From Parvibaculum sp. (GTDB lineage: Bacteria; Pseudomonadota; Alphaproteobacteria; Parvibaculales; Parvibaculaceae): 48,269 bases of DNA. The notes beneath the pieces are model-generated. The model did not search any database. It saw only the letters and a list, made by a program, of their open reading frames with translations, and was not told where the DNA came from. A program made the translations under genes and the position numbers. The DNA lies in contig JAUXOE010000069.1 in assembly GCA_030682415.1 (NCBI GenBank), positions 1-48,269 on the forward strand. The letters run 5' to 3'. Shown one piece after another: positions 1 to 9,174 of the stretch; position 1 is the first letter of the stretch, and every line of letters begins with the position of its first letter.

Positions 1-353
1 TTCAGCCCCTCGACGATGCGGTCGAGATCGCTGTCGCGGCCGCTCTCCATGTCGACCATCAGCACGATCAGGTCGGCATCGCCCGCGCCGCCCCAGGCCG
101 CCTCGACCATCGCCCGGTCGAGCCGCCGCTTCGGCTTGAAAATGCCGGGCGTGTCGACAAAGACGATCTGGGTCGCCCCCTCCATGGCGATGCCGCGGAT
201 GCGCGCGCGTGTCGTCTGCACCTTGTGGGTGACGATCGCCACCTTCGATCCGACCATGCGGTTGAGCAGAGTCGATTTGCCGGCATTCGGCGCCCCGATT
301 ATGGCAACAAACCCGCAGCGCTGGGGGCCCTTGGGGGTGGTCTGATTTTCCAT
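1..353 (-). CDS. era: GTPase Era, N-terminal part (3' end outside window)
   Basis: Ribosome-associated GTPase needed for 16S rRNA maturation and 30S assembly. The reverse strand is open from an ATG at 353 to the left edge, about 117 codons. It reads MENQTTPKGPQRCGFVAIIG and then shows the Era G domain: Walker A GAPNAGKSTL (around residues 20-29), the switch region with VQTTRARIRG, and G3 DTPG in VDTPGIFKPKRRLD. The remaining G-domain motifs and the KH domain lie outside the window. It follows rnc on the same strand with a 50-nt gap that holds short tandem repeats. The rnc-era pairing is classic in proteobacteria, where both products act in rRNA processing. Identification is firm; only the C-terminal half is missing. 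Confidence 0.96.
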   Translation of the reverse strand, partial: MENQTTPKGPQRCGFVAIIGAPNAGKSTLLNRMVGSKVAIVTHKVQTTRARIRGIAMEGATQIVFVDTPGIFKPKRRLDRAMVEAAWGGAGDADLIVLMVDMESGRDSDLDRIVEGL

Positions 354-366
354 GAAAACTCGTTTG

Positions 367-394
367 TGACAGTTTTTTGACAGTTTTGTGACAG
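367..394. repeat. Three TGACAG repeats with an 11-bp period between rnc and era
   Basis: TGACAG occurs at 367-372, 378-383 and 389-394, exactly 11 bp apart. The first two copies extend as TGACAGTTTT. They fill most of the 50-nt gap between the rnc stop and the era start. One helical turn between copies would put them on the same DNA face. Whether this is an operator, an mRNA element or chance low-complexity sequence cannot be decided from the sequence. Confidence 0.5.
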
Positions 395-403
395 AGGGGG
401 GGG

Positions 404-1111
404 TCAGCGCCAGACGCCTGCTGTCTCAAGCAGTGCTCTGGCGGCCATCTGCTCCGCCTGCCGTTTCGAATTTCCTTTTCCGATCAAGGGCTTGTGGCCC
501 TCGAGCAGAACCTCGACCGTGAATTCCGGCGCGTGATCGGGTCCGCTGCGCGCTGTCTGCCTGTAGCTGGGTGCCGAAAGCCCCTGTGCATGTGCCCATT
601 CCTGCAGCGCCGTCTTCGCGTCCTGCGGAATTTCCGCATTTTTATCAATGAGTTGCACCCATTGCGCTTCGATGAACCGGGTCGCCGCAGTCAGGCCGCC
701 ATCGAGATAGAGCGCCGCGATCAGCGCTTCGCAGCCATCGGCAAGAATGGCGGCTTTCTGCCGTCCGCCGGCCTTCACCTCGCCAGCGCCCATCGCGATA
801 TGGCTGCCGAGATCGATGCGCGACGCCACCTCGGCGCATGCCTCCTTGCGCACTAACGCATTGTATCTGATCGCCAATTCGCCTTCATCCGCATCCGGAA
901 AAAGCCGCGACAGCCACTCGGCAACGACCAGACCCAGCACCCGGTCGCCGAGAAATTCGAGCCTTTGATAGTTGTCGGGGCCGCTGCTCGGATGCGTCAG
1001 CGCCCGCGCAAGAAGGCCCTTGTCCTTGAATTCATAGGACAATTTCGCCTGCAGGGCGGCGCTCAATCGGTCCACTTGCCGAGCCGGTCCCATCGGATCG
1101 CCGACGGCCAT
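404..1111 (-). CDS. rnc: Ribonuclease III
   Basis: Double-strand-specific endoribonuclease that processes rRNA precursors and some mRNAs in the cytoplasm. The N-terminal catalytic domain carries the signature RLEFLGDRVLGLVVAEWL, with the acidic metal-binding residues, and a second acidic motif DGCEALIAALYLDGG. The C-terminal third is a double-stranded RNA-binding domain (DAKTALQEWAHAQG to GNSKRQAEQMAARALL). The start is uncertain: ATG at 1111 gives 235 residues, ATG at 1093 gives 229, and neither has a strong ribosome-binding site. Both overlap the end of lepB (by 49 or 31 nt), which implies translational coupling. The open frame extends further upstream only inside lepB, so a longer start is unlikely. 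Confidence 0.95.
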   Translation of the reverse strand: MAVGDPMGPARQVDRLSAALQAKLSYEFKDKGLLARALTHPSSGPDNYQRLEFLGDRVLGLVVAEWLSRLFPDADEGELAIRYNALVRKEACAEVASRIDLGSHIAMGAGEVKAGGRQKAAILADGCEALIAALYLDGGLTAATRFIEAQWVQLIDKNAEIPQDAKTALQEWAHAQGLSAPSYRQTARSGPDHAPEFTVEVLLEGHKPLIGKGNSKRQAEQMAARALLETAGVWR

Positions 1112-1815
1112 TTCCAGAATTGCCAGAACGCCGCGCTGCCATCGGCCGAAAAGAAAATGATCTCCGCCCGTCCGACCAGATTCTCGAATGGCACGTATCC
1201 GACAACATCCGGCACGCGGCTGTCGCTCGAATTGTCGCGATTGTCGCCCATCATGAAGTAATGACCCTCGGGAACAATGTAGAGACCGGTATTGTCCCAC
1301 ACGCTATTCGTGGTCATGTCCAGGGTAATATACGAAACGCCATTGGGCAACGTCTCCATATACTGTGGAATACGGCGGACATTGCCCGAAGGACTGCGCT
1401 CGACAAAGTCATCCACCCGCTGGCGCGGCACTGCCACGTCGTTGATGTAGAGCACGCCGCCACTCATCTGCACGGTGTCGCCGGGCAAGCCTATGACGCG
1501 CTTGATGAAATCGGTGCGGTTGTCGGTCGGCACCTTGAACACGGCAATGTCGCCGCGCGCCGGCGCGACGCCCGCGATGCGGCCGCTGACGATCCCCGGA
1601 CTGAACGGCAGCGAATGCCGCGAATAGCCATAACTGTATTTGGAAACAAAGAGATAGTCGCCAATCAGCAGCGTCGATTCCATCGAGCTGGAGGGAATGA
1701 AAAAGGGCTGGAAGAGGAAGGCGCGAATGACCAGCGCGATCAGCAACGCATAGCCGATGGTCCGTACATTCTCGGCCAGCGAGCCACTGCGCAGCTTCTT
1801 GGCGTTTTCCAACAT
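1063..1815 (-). CDS. lepB: Signal peptidase I
   Basis: Membrane-bound leader peptidase that removes Sec/Tat signal peptides on the periplasmic side. A single N-terminal membrane helix (about residues 18-36) precedes the catalytic serine in PSSSME (Ser44). The catalytic lysine is Lys105 in TDFIKRVIGLPGD, and the conserved box E is GDNRDNSSDSR. I place the start at ATG 1815 because GGAAG lies about 6 nt upstream; ATG 1821 is the alternative. The product is about 250 residues, normal for alphaproteobacterial LepB. It lies 73 nt after acpS and overlaps rnc, as expected for the acpS-lepB-rnc-era block. Confidence 0.95.
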   Translation of the reverse strand: MLENAKKLRSGSLAENVRTIGYALLIALVIRAFLFQPFFIPSSSMESTLLIGDYLFVSKYSYGYSRHSLPFSPGIVSGRIAGVAPARGDIAVFKVPTDNRTDFIKRVIGLPGDTVQMSGGVLYINDVAVPRQRVDDFVERSPSGNVRRIPQYMETLPNGVSYITLDMTTNSVWDNTGLYIVPEGHYFMMGDNRDNSSDSRVPDVVGYVPFENLVGRAEIIFFSADGSAAFWQFWKWPSAIRWDRLGKWTD

Positions 1816-1888
1816 CGTCATCTTCCGGCTCCAGCCACTCAAAAACGGCGGACCATACCACAAACGGCCGCCCCGTCTGCCCCCGCGC

Positions 1889-2290
1889 TCAAAGCCGTGG
1901 AACAGCGGAAATGATAACAAAAGCCTGTGCTTGCGGGTGGTCATCGGTGATCGTCAGATGGATAACCGCCGCCATCCCTTCCGGCGTCATCGCCTCCAGC
2001 CGCGCCAGCGCCCCGCCCGTCAGCGCCATGGTCGGCTGCCCCGAGCGCAGATTGACGACGCCCATATCGCGCCAGAAAATGCCTTGCCGGAACCCGGTCC
2101 CCAGCGCCTTCGAGCACGCCTCCTTCGCCGCAAAACGCTTGGCATAGGAAGCCGCCCGCATCCGCCGCGCCTCGGATTTGCGCCGCTCGACATCGGTGAA
2201 TATCCGCTCGATAAAGCGGTCGCCGAAGCGCTCCAGCGTCAGCTCGATGCGCCGTATGTCGATGATATCGTTACCGATTCCGAGGATCAT
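1889..2290 (-). CDS. acpS: Holo-[acyl-carrier-protein] synthase
   Basis: Transfers 4'-phosphopantetheine from CoA to the conserved serine of apo-ACP. The N-terminus [16 protein letters not shown] holds the metal-binding Asp8. The second motif [16 protein letters not shown] holds Glu57. The length of 133 residues fits the AcpS family. The start ATG overlaps the pdxJ stop by 4 nt (ATGA), so the two are coupled. No other phosphopantetheinyl transferase is in the window, so this enzyme is a candidate to activate the two ACPs of the aryl polyene cluster at 35.2-35.7 kb; that link is inference. Confidence 0.96.
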   Translation of the reverse strand: MILGIGNDIIDIRRIELTLERFGDRFIERIFTDVERRKSEARRMRAASYAKRFAAKEACSKALGTGFRQGIFWRDMGVVNLRSGQPTMALTGGALARLEAMTPEGMAAVIHLTITDDHPQAQAFVIISAVPRL

Positions 2291-3084
2291 GTCCGGCCCT
2301 TCGTTTCGCCGGCACCCGGCAGCGACGCCCGGCCGCCCTGCCGCGCCTCATCCATCAGCACCCGCATCCGCCGGATGCTTTCCTCAAGTCCCGTGAAGAT
2401 CGCCTCACCGATCAGAAAATGGCCGATATTGAGTTCCATCAGTTCGGGCATCGCAGCGACAGGGGCCACCGTGTCGAATGTCAGCCCATGGCCGGCATGG
2501 ACTTCAAGGCCCATCGCCGCGCCGTTTCGCGCCGCTTCGGCCAGTCGCGCCAACTCCGCGTCGCGCTTGGCGTTTTCATGCGCCAGCGCCGCTTCGCAAT
2601 AGGCACCCGTATGCAATTCCACGATATGGGCGCCGAGCGACCGCGCCGCTTCTAGCTGCCTCGTCTCCGCATTGATGAACAGCGACACACGGATTCCCTT
2701 GTCGGAAAGCCGCGCCACAACCGGCGCCAGATGATTGTGAAGCCCTGCGGCATCAAGGCCGCCTTCCGTCGTCACCTCCTCGCGCCGCTCCGGCACGATG
2801 CAGCAGGCATGCGGCGTATGCCGCAGCGCGATCTCGAGCATTTCGGGGGTTGCGGCCATTTCGAGATTGAGCGGCAATCCGATGTCGTCTTTCAGCCGTG
2901 CGATGTCCCCGTCCCGAATATGCCGACGGTCTTCCCTCAGATGCGCCGTAATTCCGTCAGCGCCGGCAGCCGCCGCAACCGTCGCGGCGCGCACGGGATC
3001 GGGATGCTCGCCCCCGCGCGCGTTCCGGATTGTCGCGACGTGATCGATATTGACGCCGAGACGCAGATGGGATGTCGGCCTCAT
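2287..3084 (-). CDS. pdxJ: Pyridoxine 5'-phosphate synthase
   Basis: Condenses 1-deoxy-D-xylulose 5-phosphate with 3-amino-2-oxopropyl phosphate to make pyridoxine 5'-phosphate (vitamin B6). The start ATG at 3084 gives [20 protein letters not shown], the family N-terminus. Family motifs follow in order: [58 protein letters not shown] and [18 protein letters not shown]. The product is 265 residues, slightly longer than usual because of a short C-terminal tail. It is 28 nt downstream of the DUF2062 gene and overlaps acpS by 4 nt. The pdxJ-acpS pair is widespread in proteobacteria. Confidence 0.97.
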   Translation of the reverse strand: MRPTSHLRLGVNIDHVATIRNARGGEHPDPVRAATVAAAAGADGITAHLREDRRHIRDGDIARLKDDIGLPLNLEMAATPEMLEIALRHTPHACCIVPERREEVTTEGGLDAAGLHNHLAPVVARLSDKGIRVSLFINAETRQLEAARSLGAHIVELHTGAYCEAALAHENAKRDAELARLAEAARNGAAMGLEVHAGHGLTFDTVAPVAAMPELMELNIGHFLIGEAIFTGLEESIRRMRVLMDEARQGGRASLPGAGETKGRT

Positions 3085-3112
3085 GCTTGCCGGTTCCGCT
3101 GTTTGTCTACAG

Positions 3113-3700
3113 TCATTCCAGCGTCTCACTTGCCGGCGGTTGACGATCCAGAAACGGCGCAGGCGCCTTTGCGCGCGCGGCGAGCGCGTGGCGACGACGC
3201 AATTGATAGGCCTCGACGCCGCTGCGCGTCAGAACATAGGAAACGCATCCAAGAACGATCCCGACAGGAATGGCCCCGACCGTCAGCGGCACGAGCAGCG
3301 GCAGAATCATGTCAAATGCACGTTCGCCCTGGAGGGTTTCAGCTATGTCGGGGTCGACGCCTGTCGGTGCGCCAACCATGTACCGACCGACCTCATAGAC
3401 GACAAACCAGATTGCCGGGAAGGTCAAAGGATTGCCGACGAATGTGCCGATCGCACTGGCAATAAGGTTGCCGCGCAATATCCAGGCCAGAAGCATCGCA
3501 ATCAAAATGTGAAACCCGACAAACGGTGTGCACGATGCAAAGACGCCGGCAGAAACGCCAATTGAAATCGCGTGCGGCGTTCCCGACAGACGCCAGACCC
3601 GCCGCCAACCATACTGAAAGGCACGCTTCCAGCCCGCGCTGGGCCAGAACGTCTCGCGGAGTTTCCGCAATGGATGGAGTTCGACGCGGCGCCGAAACAC
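3113..3700 (-). CDS. DUF2062 family membrane protein
   Basis: A 195-residue inner-membrane protein of the DUF2062 family; no biochemical function is established. After a basic N-terminus ([20 protein letters not shown]) come hydrophobic segments around [36 protein letters not shown], and near residues 130-155 ([19 protein letters not shown]). The [20 protein letters not shown] and GNPLTFP motifs are typical of the family. The C-terminus is a basic cytoplasmic tail. It sits 12 nt downstream of pyrE and 28 nt upstream of pdxJ, so it is probably co-transcribed with them. Confidence 0.88.
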   Translation of the reverse strand: MFRRRVELHPLRKLRETFWPSAGWKRAFQYGWRRVWRLSGTPHAISIGVSAGVFASCTPFVGFHILIAMLLAWILRGNLIASAIGTFVGNPLTFPAIWFVVYEVGRYMVGAPTGVDPDIAETLQGERAFDMILPLLVPLTVGAIPVGIVLGCVSYVLTRSGVEAYQLRRRHALAARAKAPAPFLDRQPPASETLE

Positions 3701-3712
3701 GGGATATCTCCT

Positions 3713-4297
3713 CTAGGCGATGCCGCGGCTGCCGGGCTTCACGGCAGGCAGCGCCGCAAGCTCTTTCGGAAGCTTGCCAGCCGGATAAGTTGGAATATCG
3801 ATGCGTGCAAGCGCGATGAGCTTGGTTCCGACCTTCGCCTTGCCGCCCGAACGGTCGATGAGGCAAGCCGCGGCCACGACTTTCGCCCCGGTCTTGCGAA
3901 TGGCCTGAATACACTCGCGCGACGACAATCCTGTTGTCACAATGTCTTCCACCATTACGACGCGCATGCCTTTCTTGAGCGGGAACCCCCGCCGCAACAC
4001 GAACTCACCTTTTTCCCGCTCCACATACATCGCAGGTGCCTTCAGATAGCGTGCCGTTTCGTAGCCCGGAATGATCCCCCCGACTGCAGGCGAAATAATG
4101 GCATCGATAGGACCATCGACCTCGGCCTCGATCTTGGCAGCCAAAGCCTTGCAAAGCCGGGCCGTCCGCTTCGGATTCATGAAGACAAGCGCCTTCTGCA
4201 GGAAAATCGGGCTGTGCAGGCCCGACGACAGAATGAAGTGCCCCCTCAGCAGCGCACCGGCTTTTTCGAATTCCTTGAGAACTTTGGCTTCTTTCAT
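3713..4297 (-). CDS. pyrE: Orotate phosphoribosyltransferase
   Basis: Makes orotidine 5'-monophosphate from orotate and PRPP in pyrimidine synthesis. The PRPP-binding signature is [14 protein letters not shown]. Other family features are [12 protein letters not shown] near the N-terminus, [13 protein letters not shown], and the flexible-loop region [10 protein letters not shown] chose ATG 4297 because GGTGAG lies about 7 nt upstream; a GTG at 4309 is possible. The product is 194 residues. It follows rsh by 40 nt and precedes the DUF2062 gene by 12 nt. Confidence 0.95.
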   Translation of the reverse strand: MKEAKVLKEFEKAGALLRGHFILSSGLHSPIFLQKALVFMNPKRTARLCKALAAKIEAEVDGPIDAIISPAVGGIIPGYETARYLKAPAMYVEREKGEFVLRRGFPLKKGMRVVMVEDIVTTGLSSRECIQAIRKTGAKVVAAACLIDRSGGKAKVGTKLIALARIDIPTYPAGKLPKELAALPAVKPGSRGIA

Positions 4298-4337
4298 GGG
4301 TTTGCTCACCGGCTTTTTTTGTTGGAAGTCGTACGCG

Positions 4338-6488
4338 TCAGTGTCGTGGGCGCGAAACGGTGCTGACACAGGACAAACCGTTCAGCGCCGACATAATACG
4401 TGTCAAATGTTTGATGTCCCGGACATCGAGGTCGATCTGCAGGTCGTAGAAGTCGCTGTCGCGTTGGGCCAGCGTCAGGTTCGAGATGTTGCTTCCATAG
4501 TCGGCGATCAATGTCGCGATATGACCGAGTGAGCCGACTTCATTGCGCGCTATCACGCGCAGTCTCGCCGGGAATGTTTGAGGAACCTCTGATTCGATGT
4601 CCCATGTTACGTCGATCCACCGCGATGGCTCACCGTCGAACGTTTCGAGTGTCGGTGCGTCGATCGGATAAATTATAATTCCCTCACCTGGCATCATGAT
4701 ACCGACAATACGTTCGCCCGGCAGCGGAAAGGTGCCCGGGGCGAACTGAATGCCGAGGCCCGCGCCGCGCCCCATTACCCGCACAACGCCACTTCGTGCG
4801 TCTTTTCCATTCGCCTTGCTCGTCCGCTTGCGCCCCCGTTTGGCGTCGGGTTCCTCAGGATAAACCGTGTGGAGAACCTGCGTCGGGCTGACCGTGCCAT
4901 CGCCAACCGAGGCGAGGAGTTCGTTGACATCGGACTTCCGAAGCGGGCCAAGCGCGCGCTCGAAAATTGTATCGGAAGGATCCCTGCCGGCCGCCTCGAA
5001 TGCACCTTTCAAAATCTGCCGTCCAAGCCGGCTGAACTCGGTCTGTTTGGCAGCGCGAATCGACCGTCGGATCGCCGACCGCGCCTTGCCGGTGATGACA
5101 AAAGCCTCCCATGCCGGCGACGGCCGCTGCACCTGTGAGCGAATGATCTCGACCTCGTCGCCATTTTCGAGCCGGGTGCGAAGCGGCATGTGCCTGCCAT
5201 TGATCTTGCAACCAACGCACGTATCGCCGATCTCCGTGTGAACGGCATAAGCGAAATCGATCGGCGTCGCACCGCGCGGCAGCGTGATGAGAAGACCATT
5301 GGGCGTGAAACAGAAAACCTGGTCGGAGAACATCTGGAGTTTGGTGTGCTCCATGAATTCTTCCGGCGTACCGCCATGCTCAAGCATTTCAATCAACTGC
5401 CGAAGCCACCGGAACGTCGCCGCGAATTCACCGGATGCTTCGGTGTCTACCGGACCCTCCTTGTAGAGCCAGTGCGCGGCGATGCCGTATTCAGCGATCT
5501 CATGCATTTTGCGCGTCCGGACCTGAACTTCGGCGCGCTTCTTTTGTGGTCCGATCATCGTCGTATGGATCGAACGATAACCGTTGTTCTTCGGTGTCGA
5601 GATGTAGTCCTTGAACCGGCCGGGAACCATCGGCCACGCCGTATGCAGAACACCGATGGCACGATAGCAATCCGGCACTTCGTCGACGACGACCCGAAAG
5701 CCGAAGATATCGGAAAGTTGCTCCAGCGAAATACCGCGGCGCTCCATCTTGCGCCACATCGAATAAGGTCGCTTCTCGCGCCCGATCACCTCCGCGGCAA
5801 GCCCCTCTTGCTCAAGCTTCGCCTTGATTTCGTCGGCAATCTTTTTGACCGTATCGCCGCTTGCCTCGCGGAACTCGTTGAGTCTCTTCAACAGAGCCTC
5901 GCGCGCCTCCGGGTTGAGCTCCTTGAATGCGAGATCTTCCAGCTCTTCGCGGATCTCCTGGATACCCATGCGCCCGGCGAGCGGCGCATAGATTTCCATT
6001 GTCTCCTGTGCGATCCGCTGTCGCTTGTCGGCAGAGTCGATAAAGTGCAGCGTACGCATGTTGTGCAACCGGTCGGCAAGCTTGACCAGCAACACGCGAA
6101 TGTCATTCGACATGGCAAGCAGAAACTTGCGGAAGTTTTCCGCTTGTTTCGACCGTTCGGAAGTGAGCTCGAGACGCGTCAGCTTGGTAACGCCATCGAC
6201 AAGGCCGGCAATCTGCGACCCAAACAACCTTGTCAGTTCGTCCATTGTCGAGCCGGTATCTTCCATCGTGTCGTGCAGCAACGCCGTCACGATGGTCGCA
6301 GTATCGAGTTTCAACTCGGTCAGGATGCCGGCGACTTCGATCGGATGGGAAAAATAGGGGTCGCCGCTGGCGCGCATCTGACTGCCATGCTGTTTCATGG
6401 CATAGACATAGGCACGGTTGATCAGGGCTTCGTCCGCCTTCGGATCGTAGCCGAGCACGCGATCGACGAGCTCATACTGACGCAACAT
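4338..6488 (-). CDS. rsh: Bifunctional (p)ppGpp synthetase/hydrolase (Rsh, RelA/SpoT)
   Basis: Makes and degrades the stringent-response alarmone (p)ppGpp. The 716-residue protein has the full long-RSH layout. The HD hydrolase domain has His-Asp at 72-73 in [10 protein letters not shown]. The synthetase domain (about 230-345) holds [20 protein letters not shown], whose RFKD motif is typical of bifunctional enzymes. A TGS domain (about 390-450, [20 protein letters not shown]) and a C-terminal ACT domain (from about 640) follow. Most alphaproteobacteria carry one such protein. AGGAG about 9 nt upstream supports the ATG at 6488. It follows rpoZ but is separated by a strong terminator at 6557-6595, so it probably has its own promoter. 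Confidence 0.97.
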   Translation of the reverse strand: MLRQYELVDRVLGYDPKADEALINRAYVYAMKQHGSQMRASGDPYFSHPIEVAGILTELKLDTATIVTALLHDTMEDTGSTMDELTRLFGSQIAGLVDGVTKLTRLELTSERSKQAENFRKFLLAMSNDIRVLLVKLADRLHNMRTLHFIDSADKRQRIAQETMEIYAPLAGRMGIQEIREELEDLAFKELNPEAREALLKRLNEFREASGDTVKKIADEIKAKLEQEGLAAEVIGREKRPYSMWRKMERRGISLEQLSDIFGFRVVVDEVPDCYRAIGVLHTAWPMVPGRFKDYISTPKNNGYRSIHTTMIGPQKKRAEVQVRTRKMHEIAEYGIAAHWLYKEGPVDTEASGEFAATFRWLRQLIEMLEHGGTPEEFMEHTKLQMFSDQVFCFTPNGLLITLPRGATPIDFAYAVHTEIGDTCVGCKINGRHMPLRTRLENGDEVEIIRSQVQRPSPAWEAFVITGKARSAIRRSIRAAKQTEFSRLGRQILKGAFEAAGRDPSDTIFERALGPLRKSDVNELLASVGDGTVSPTQVLHTVYPEEPDAKRGRKRTSKANGKDARSGVVRVMGRGAGLGIQFAPGTFPLPGERIVGIMMPGEGIIIYPIDAPTLETFDGEPSRWIDVTWDIESEVPQTFPARLRVIARNEVGSLGHIATLIADYGSNISNLTLAQRDSDFYDLQIDLDVRDIKHLTRIMSALNGLSCVSTVSRPRH

Positions 6489-6556
6489 TCATCGATTCTC
6501 CTGCGCCGCGCCTTGCAAACTTCCTAACGCCGCAATCCGCAACCACACATCACAAA

Positions 6557-6595
6557 CGAAAAGCGCCGCCCCTTACCTTCCGGCCGGGCGGCGCT
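6557..6595 (-). terminator. Rho-independent terminator after rpoZ
   Basis: A perfect 10-bp stem is formed by 6562-6571 (AGCGCCGCCC) and 6586-6595 (GGGCGGCGCT) around a 14-nt loop. Read on the minus strand it is followed by TTTTCGTTT. It lies 47 nt beyond the rpoZ stop and before the rsh start, so rpoZ transcription should mostly end here. Confidence 0.85.
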
Positions 6596-6642
6596 CAAAC
6601 CGATTGACGTCTGCGCTGGGGCCAAACCCTCCTCGCCCGCTC

Positions 6643-7068
6643 TCAGTCTTCCCCGTCCATGTCGTCCGCGTCGGCCGATTTCTGCTGCGGCGAATCGATC
6701 TGGCTCTGGATCGCACGCAGCAGTTCTTCCTCGCTCATGCGGTCGCTCGACCCCTCGGCGGCACCGAAAGTATCGGCGACTTCGCCAGCCGCTTCGCCCG
6801 AAATCAGAAGCTGCATATTCTCGACTTCCGGCTCTTCGGTCTCCACACGGCTCTGCATGCTGCCGATAAGGTCCTCGCGCAGGTCTTCCGGCAAGATGGT
6901 CCGCTCGGCAATTTCGCGCAGCGCCACCACCGGATTCTTGTCGTTGTCGCGATCGACCGTCAGTTCCGCGCCGGCCGACATGGCCCGTGCGCGATGTCCC
7001 GAAAGCAAAACGAGCTCGAAACGATTGGGCACTTTGTCGACGCAATCTTCAACGGTCACGCGGGCCAT
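6643..7068 (-). CDS. rpoZ: DNA-directed RNA polymerase omega subunit
   Basis: Small RNA polymerase subunit that helps assemble beta' and, in proteobacteria, contributes to a ppGpp site. The N-terminus [20 protein letters not shown] is the standard omega motif, followed by RARAMSAG and [14 protein letters not shown]. At 141 residues it is longer than the E. coli subunit (91). The extra C-terminal part is strongly acidic and ends DADDMDGED, a common alphaproteobacterial extension. TGGAG upstream of the ATG is a plausible ribosome-binding site. Placement beside rsh is the usual proteobacterial arrangement. Confidence 0.96.
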   Translation of the reverse strand: MARVTVEDCVDKVPNRFELVLLSGHRARAMSAGAELTVDRDNDKNPVVALREIAERTILPEDLREDLIGSMQSRVETEEPEVENMQLLISGEAAGEVADTFGAAEGSSDRMSEEELLRAIQSQIDSPQQKSADADDMDGED

Positions 7069-7108
7069 TGTAAAACTCCAGTATGGGCGGGAACCTGATT
7101 TGGCCCTT

Positions 7109-7137
7109 TATGTAGGCGGCAGAATAGCAGAAAGCAA
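7109..7137 (-). promoter_or_regulatory. Candidate sigma-70 promoter of rpoZ
   Basis: On the minus strand a -35-like TTGCTT (7132-7137) is followed after 17 nt by a -10-like TACATA (7109-7114), about 40 nt before the rpoZ start. The spacing is ideal but both boxes match the consensus only partly. Confidence 0.35.
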
Positions 7138-7174
7138 GCCAGAACAGGCATTTAGAACTCAAGCTGCAGTGAAT

Positions 7175-7771
7175 TTAACCGCCGAACCGTTCAATGCCCC
7201 GCAGTGCCGCGGCCGGAAGCCTGCCAATCAGGGTCTCGACGCTCTCTCCGGTTACGGGATGATGCCAACCCGGCGCAATATCGCGGAGCGGCAGCAGGAC
7301 GAAGCCACGCGCCGCGAGCCCCGGATGTGGCAAAGCCAGCGGTAGCGGCCCGACACCCGCCTCAGGGCCGCGCCGGCCAAGGGCGGGCATGATCAGGCCG
7401 CGATAGTCCAGCAAATCGAGGTCCAGCGTACGTGGCCCCCATCGGTCCCGCCTGACCCTTTCAAACAGCGTTTCGACCCGGTGAAGAATCCCCAGTAGGG
7501 CCGCTGGAGGTAGCGCCGCTTCGACCTCCATCACGGTATTTACATAATTTTGTTGTATATAAATTGAAAGAGGTGGCGTCCGGTAGATTGGCGCCACCTT
7601 GCGGACCCGGATGCCGAAAGCCGGCATCATCAACAACGCTGCTTCAAGCGTCTGTCGCGGGCCACCTGCCGCCGTCGCCAGATTGCCGCCCAGCGCCACA
7701 AGCACGCCGGTGGTCGCCGCCGACCGCCGTTCTATGTCTCTGACTGACAAACCACCCATGGGACCATTCAT
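7175..7771 (-). CDS. folK: 2-amino-4-hydroxy-6-hydroxymethyldihydropteridine diphosphokinase
   Basis: Transfers pyrophosphate from ATP to 6-hydroxymethyl-7,8-dihydropterin in folate synthesis. HPPK motifs are present: VALGGNLATAAGGPRQTLEA near the N-terminus, PIYRTPPL, QNYVNTVMEVE, and the signature DRWGPRTLDLDLLDY. The C-terminal PLALPHPGLAARGFVLLPL block is also typical. The product is 198 residues from ATG 7771; an internal ATG at 7759 is an alternative because neither has a clear ribosome-binding site. The gene is divergent from the NYN gene across a 131-nt gap. Confidence 0.95.
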   Translation of the reverse strand: MNGPMGGLSVRDIERRSAATTGVLVALGGNLATAAGGPRQTLEAALLMMPAFGIRVRKVAPIYRTPPLSIYIQQNYVNTVMEVEAALPPAALLGILHRVETLFERVRRDRWGPRTLDLDLLDYRGLIMPALGRRGPEAGVGPLPLALPHPGLAARGFVLLPLRDIAPGWHHPVTGESVETLIGRLPAAALRGIERFGG

Positions 7772-7902
7772 TGCGAACGCAGGGCAGAAAGACTTGCCGG
7801 AACGCAGCCTATTCCCTTAATGCTTTGGTTTCGCATCAATCCGCCATTCGATTTTTTCACCGAATTTGAACGTAAAAATTTTGAATCCACAGGAGTTTCG
7901 TG

Positions 7903-8523
7903 ATGATTTTTTATGCACATGAGCGCATGGCGCTTTTTATTGATGGCGCCAATCTCTATTCGACAGCGCGCGGGCTGAATTTCGACATCGACTACAAGCG
8001 TCTCCTCGATTACTTCCGCGCCAAAGGCACGCTGATTCGTGCTTTCTACTACACGGCCATGCTCGAAGATCAGGAATATTCGCCGCTCCGGCCGCTGATC
8101 GACTGGCTCGACTACAACGGCTATTCGGTCGTGACAAAACCCGCAAAGGAATTCACCGGAGCCGACGGTCGCCGCCGCATCAAAGGCAATATGGATATCG
8201 AACTGGCTATCGATGCGCTGGAACTGGCTGACAAGATCGATCATCTGATCCTCTTTTCTGGCGACGGCGACTTTCGCCGCCTGGTCGATGCGGTCCAACG
8301 CCGGGGCAAGCGCGTTACGGTTGTCTCGACGATGCGCAGCCAGCCACCAATGATCGCCGATGAGCTGCGCCGCCAGGCCGATCAGTTCATTGAGCTGGAA
8401 ACGATGCGCGACGTCATCGGACGCGCCCCGTCCGATCGCCCGGCGCCAGCCATGCGCAACGATGTCGACTTCGAATATGACGACGAGGACGAGGAAAACC
8501 TCAACCAGCCGACCCGCGCCTGA
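7903..8523 (+). CDS. NYN-domain (LabA/DUF88-like) protein, putative ribonuclease
   Basis: A 206-residue protein with a PIN-like NYN domain, a fold found in metal-dependent RNases. Motifs carrying the acidic residues are ALFIDGANLY (Asp14), GNMDIELAIDAL and LILFSGDGDF. These match LabA/DUF88 proteins; the exact substrate is unknown. The C-terminus is very acidic (EYDDEDEENL) and probably disordered. AGGAG at 7891-7895 is 7 nt before ATG 7903, which favours it over the GTG at 7900. The glycosylase gene begins 6 nt after the stop, so the two are likely co-transcribed. Confidence 0.9.
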   Translation: MIFYAHERMALFIDGANLYSTARGLNFDIDYKRLLDYFRAKGTLIRAFYYTAMLEDQEYSPLRPLIDWLDYNGYSVVTKPAKEFTGADGRRRIKGNMDIELAIDALELADKIDHLILFSGDGDFRRLVDAVQRRGKRVTVVSTMRSQPPMIADELRRQADQFIELETMRDVIGRAPSDRPAPAMRNDVDFEYDDEDEENLNQPTRA

Positions 8524-8529
8524 GCCGCC

Positions 8530-9174
8530 ATGTCGAGATTGGATGCCGCAGAGGCCCCCCGTGACTGTCAACTCTGCCCCCGGCTTGTTGCCTATCGCCA
8601 CGCCAATGCAGCGGCGCATCCCGATTGGTTCAATGCGCCGGTACCGTCGTTCGGCAAGGAGACGGCACGACTGTTGATTGTCGGCCTCGCGCCAGGGGTT
8701 CAGGGCGCAAACCGCACGGGCCGCCCCTTCACGGGCGACTATGCCGGCGACCTGCTCTACGCAACATTGCGGGATTTCGGGTTCACGAAAGGAACCTACG
8801 CAGCCCGGGCCGATGACGGCCTTGAGCTCGTCGATGCGATGATCACCAATGCCATACGCTGCGTCCCGCCGCAGAACAAGCCAACGCCGGCCGAAGCGAG
8901 GACTTGTCTTGGCTTCCTGACCGCGCGCATGGCCGCAATGCCGCGCCTCGGGGCGGTGCTTGCGCTCGGCCGGATCGCCCATGACGCAGTGCTGTCGGCA
9001 CGTGACATCAAACGGTCATCTGCCACTTTCGGCCACGGGGCGGCACATGACATAGGTGGCGGCTTGCATCTTTTCGACAGCTATCATTGCTCACGATACA
9101 ACACCAACACGCGTCGATTGACCGAAGCGATGTTTCGGTCTGTCTTTGCCGACATTCGAAAATTTCTGGACTAA
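8530..9174 (+). CDS. Uracil-DNA glycosylase, family 5 (UDGb)-like
   Basis: Predicted base-excision repair enzyme that removes uracil and probably other deaminated bases from DNA. The motif [19 protein letters not shown] (about residues 52-70) resembles UDGb motif A, and [16 protein letters not shown] near the C-terminus is the second active-site motif. Cysteines in CQLC (near residue 15), IRCVP and ARTCLGF fit the [4Fe-4S] ligands of family 4/5 enzymes. The usual HPS of the C-terminal motif is HCS here. The product is 214 residues. It follows the NYN gene closely and its stop overlaps the convergent smpB stop. Confidence 0.9.
   Translation: MSRLDAAEAPRDCQLCPRLVAYRHANAAAHPDWFNAPVPSFGKETARLLIVGLAPGVQGANRTGRPFTGDYAGDLLYATLRDFGFTKGTYAARADDGLELVDAMITNAIRCVPPQNKPTPAEARTCLGFLTARMAAMPRLGAVLALGRIAHDAVLSARDIKRSSATFGHGAAHDIGGGLHLFDSYHCSRYNTNTRRLTEAMFRSVFADIRKFLD

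Noticed and set aside
5190-6527. Long plus-strand open frame of 445 codons opposite rsh
   Set aside because: It is antisense to a full-length, clearly conserved Rsh protein and its translation shows no known family; GC-rich DNA keeps such shadow frames open.
7768-8982. Minus-strand open frame of 404 codons opposite the NYN and glycosylase genes
   Set aside because: The plus-strand genes have good ribosome-binding sites and intact family motifs. The antisense product matches nothing.
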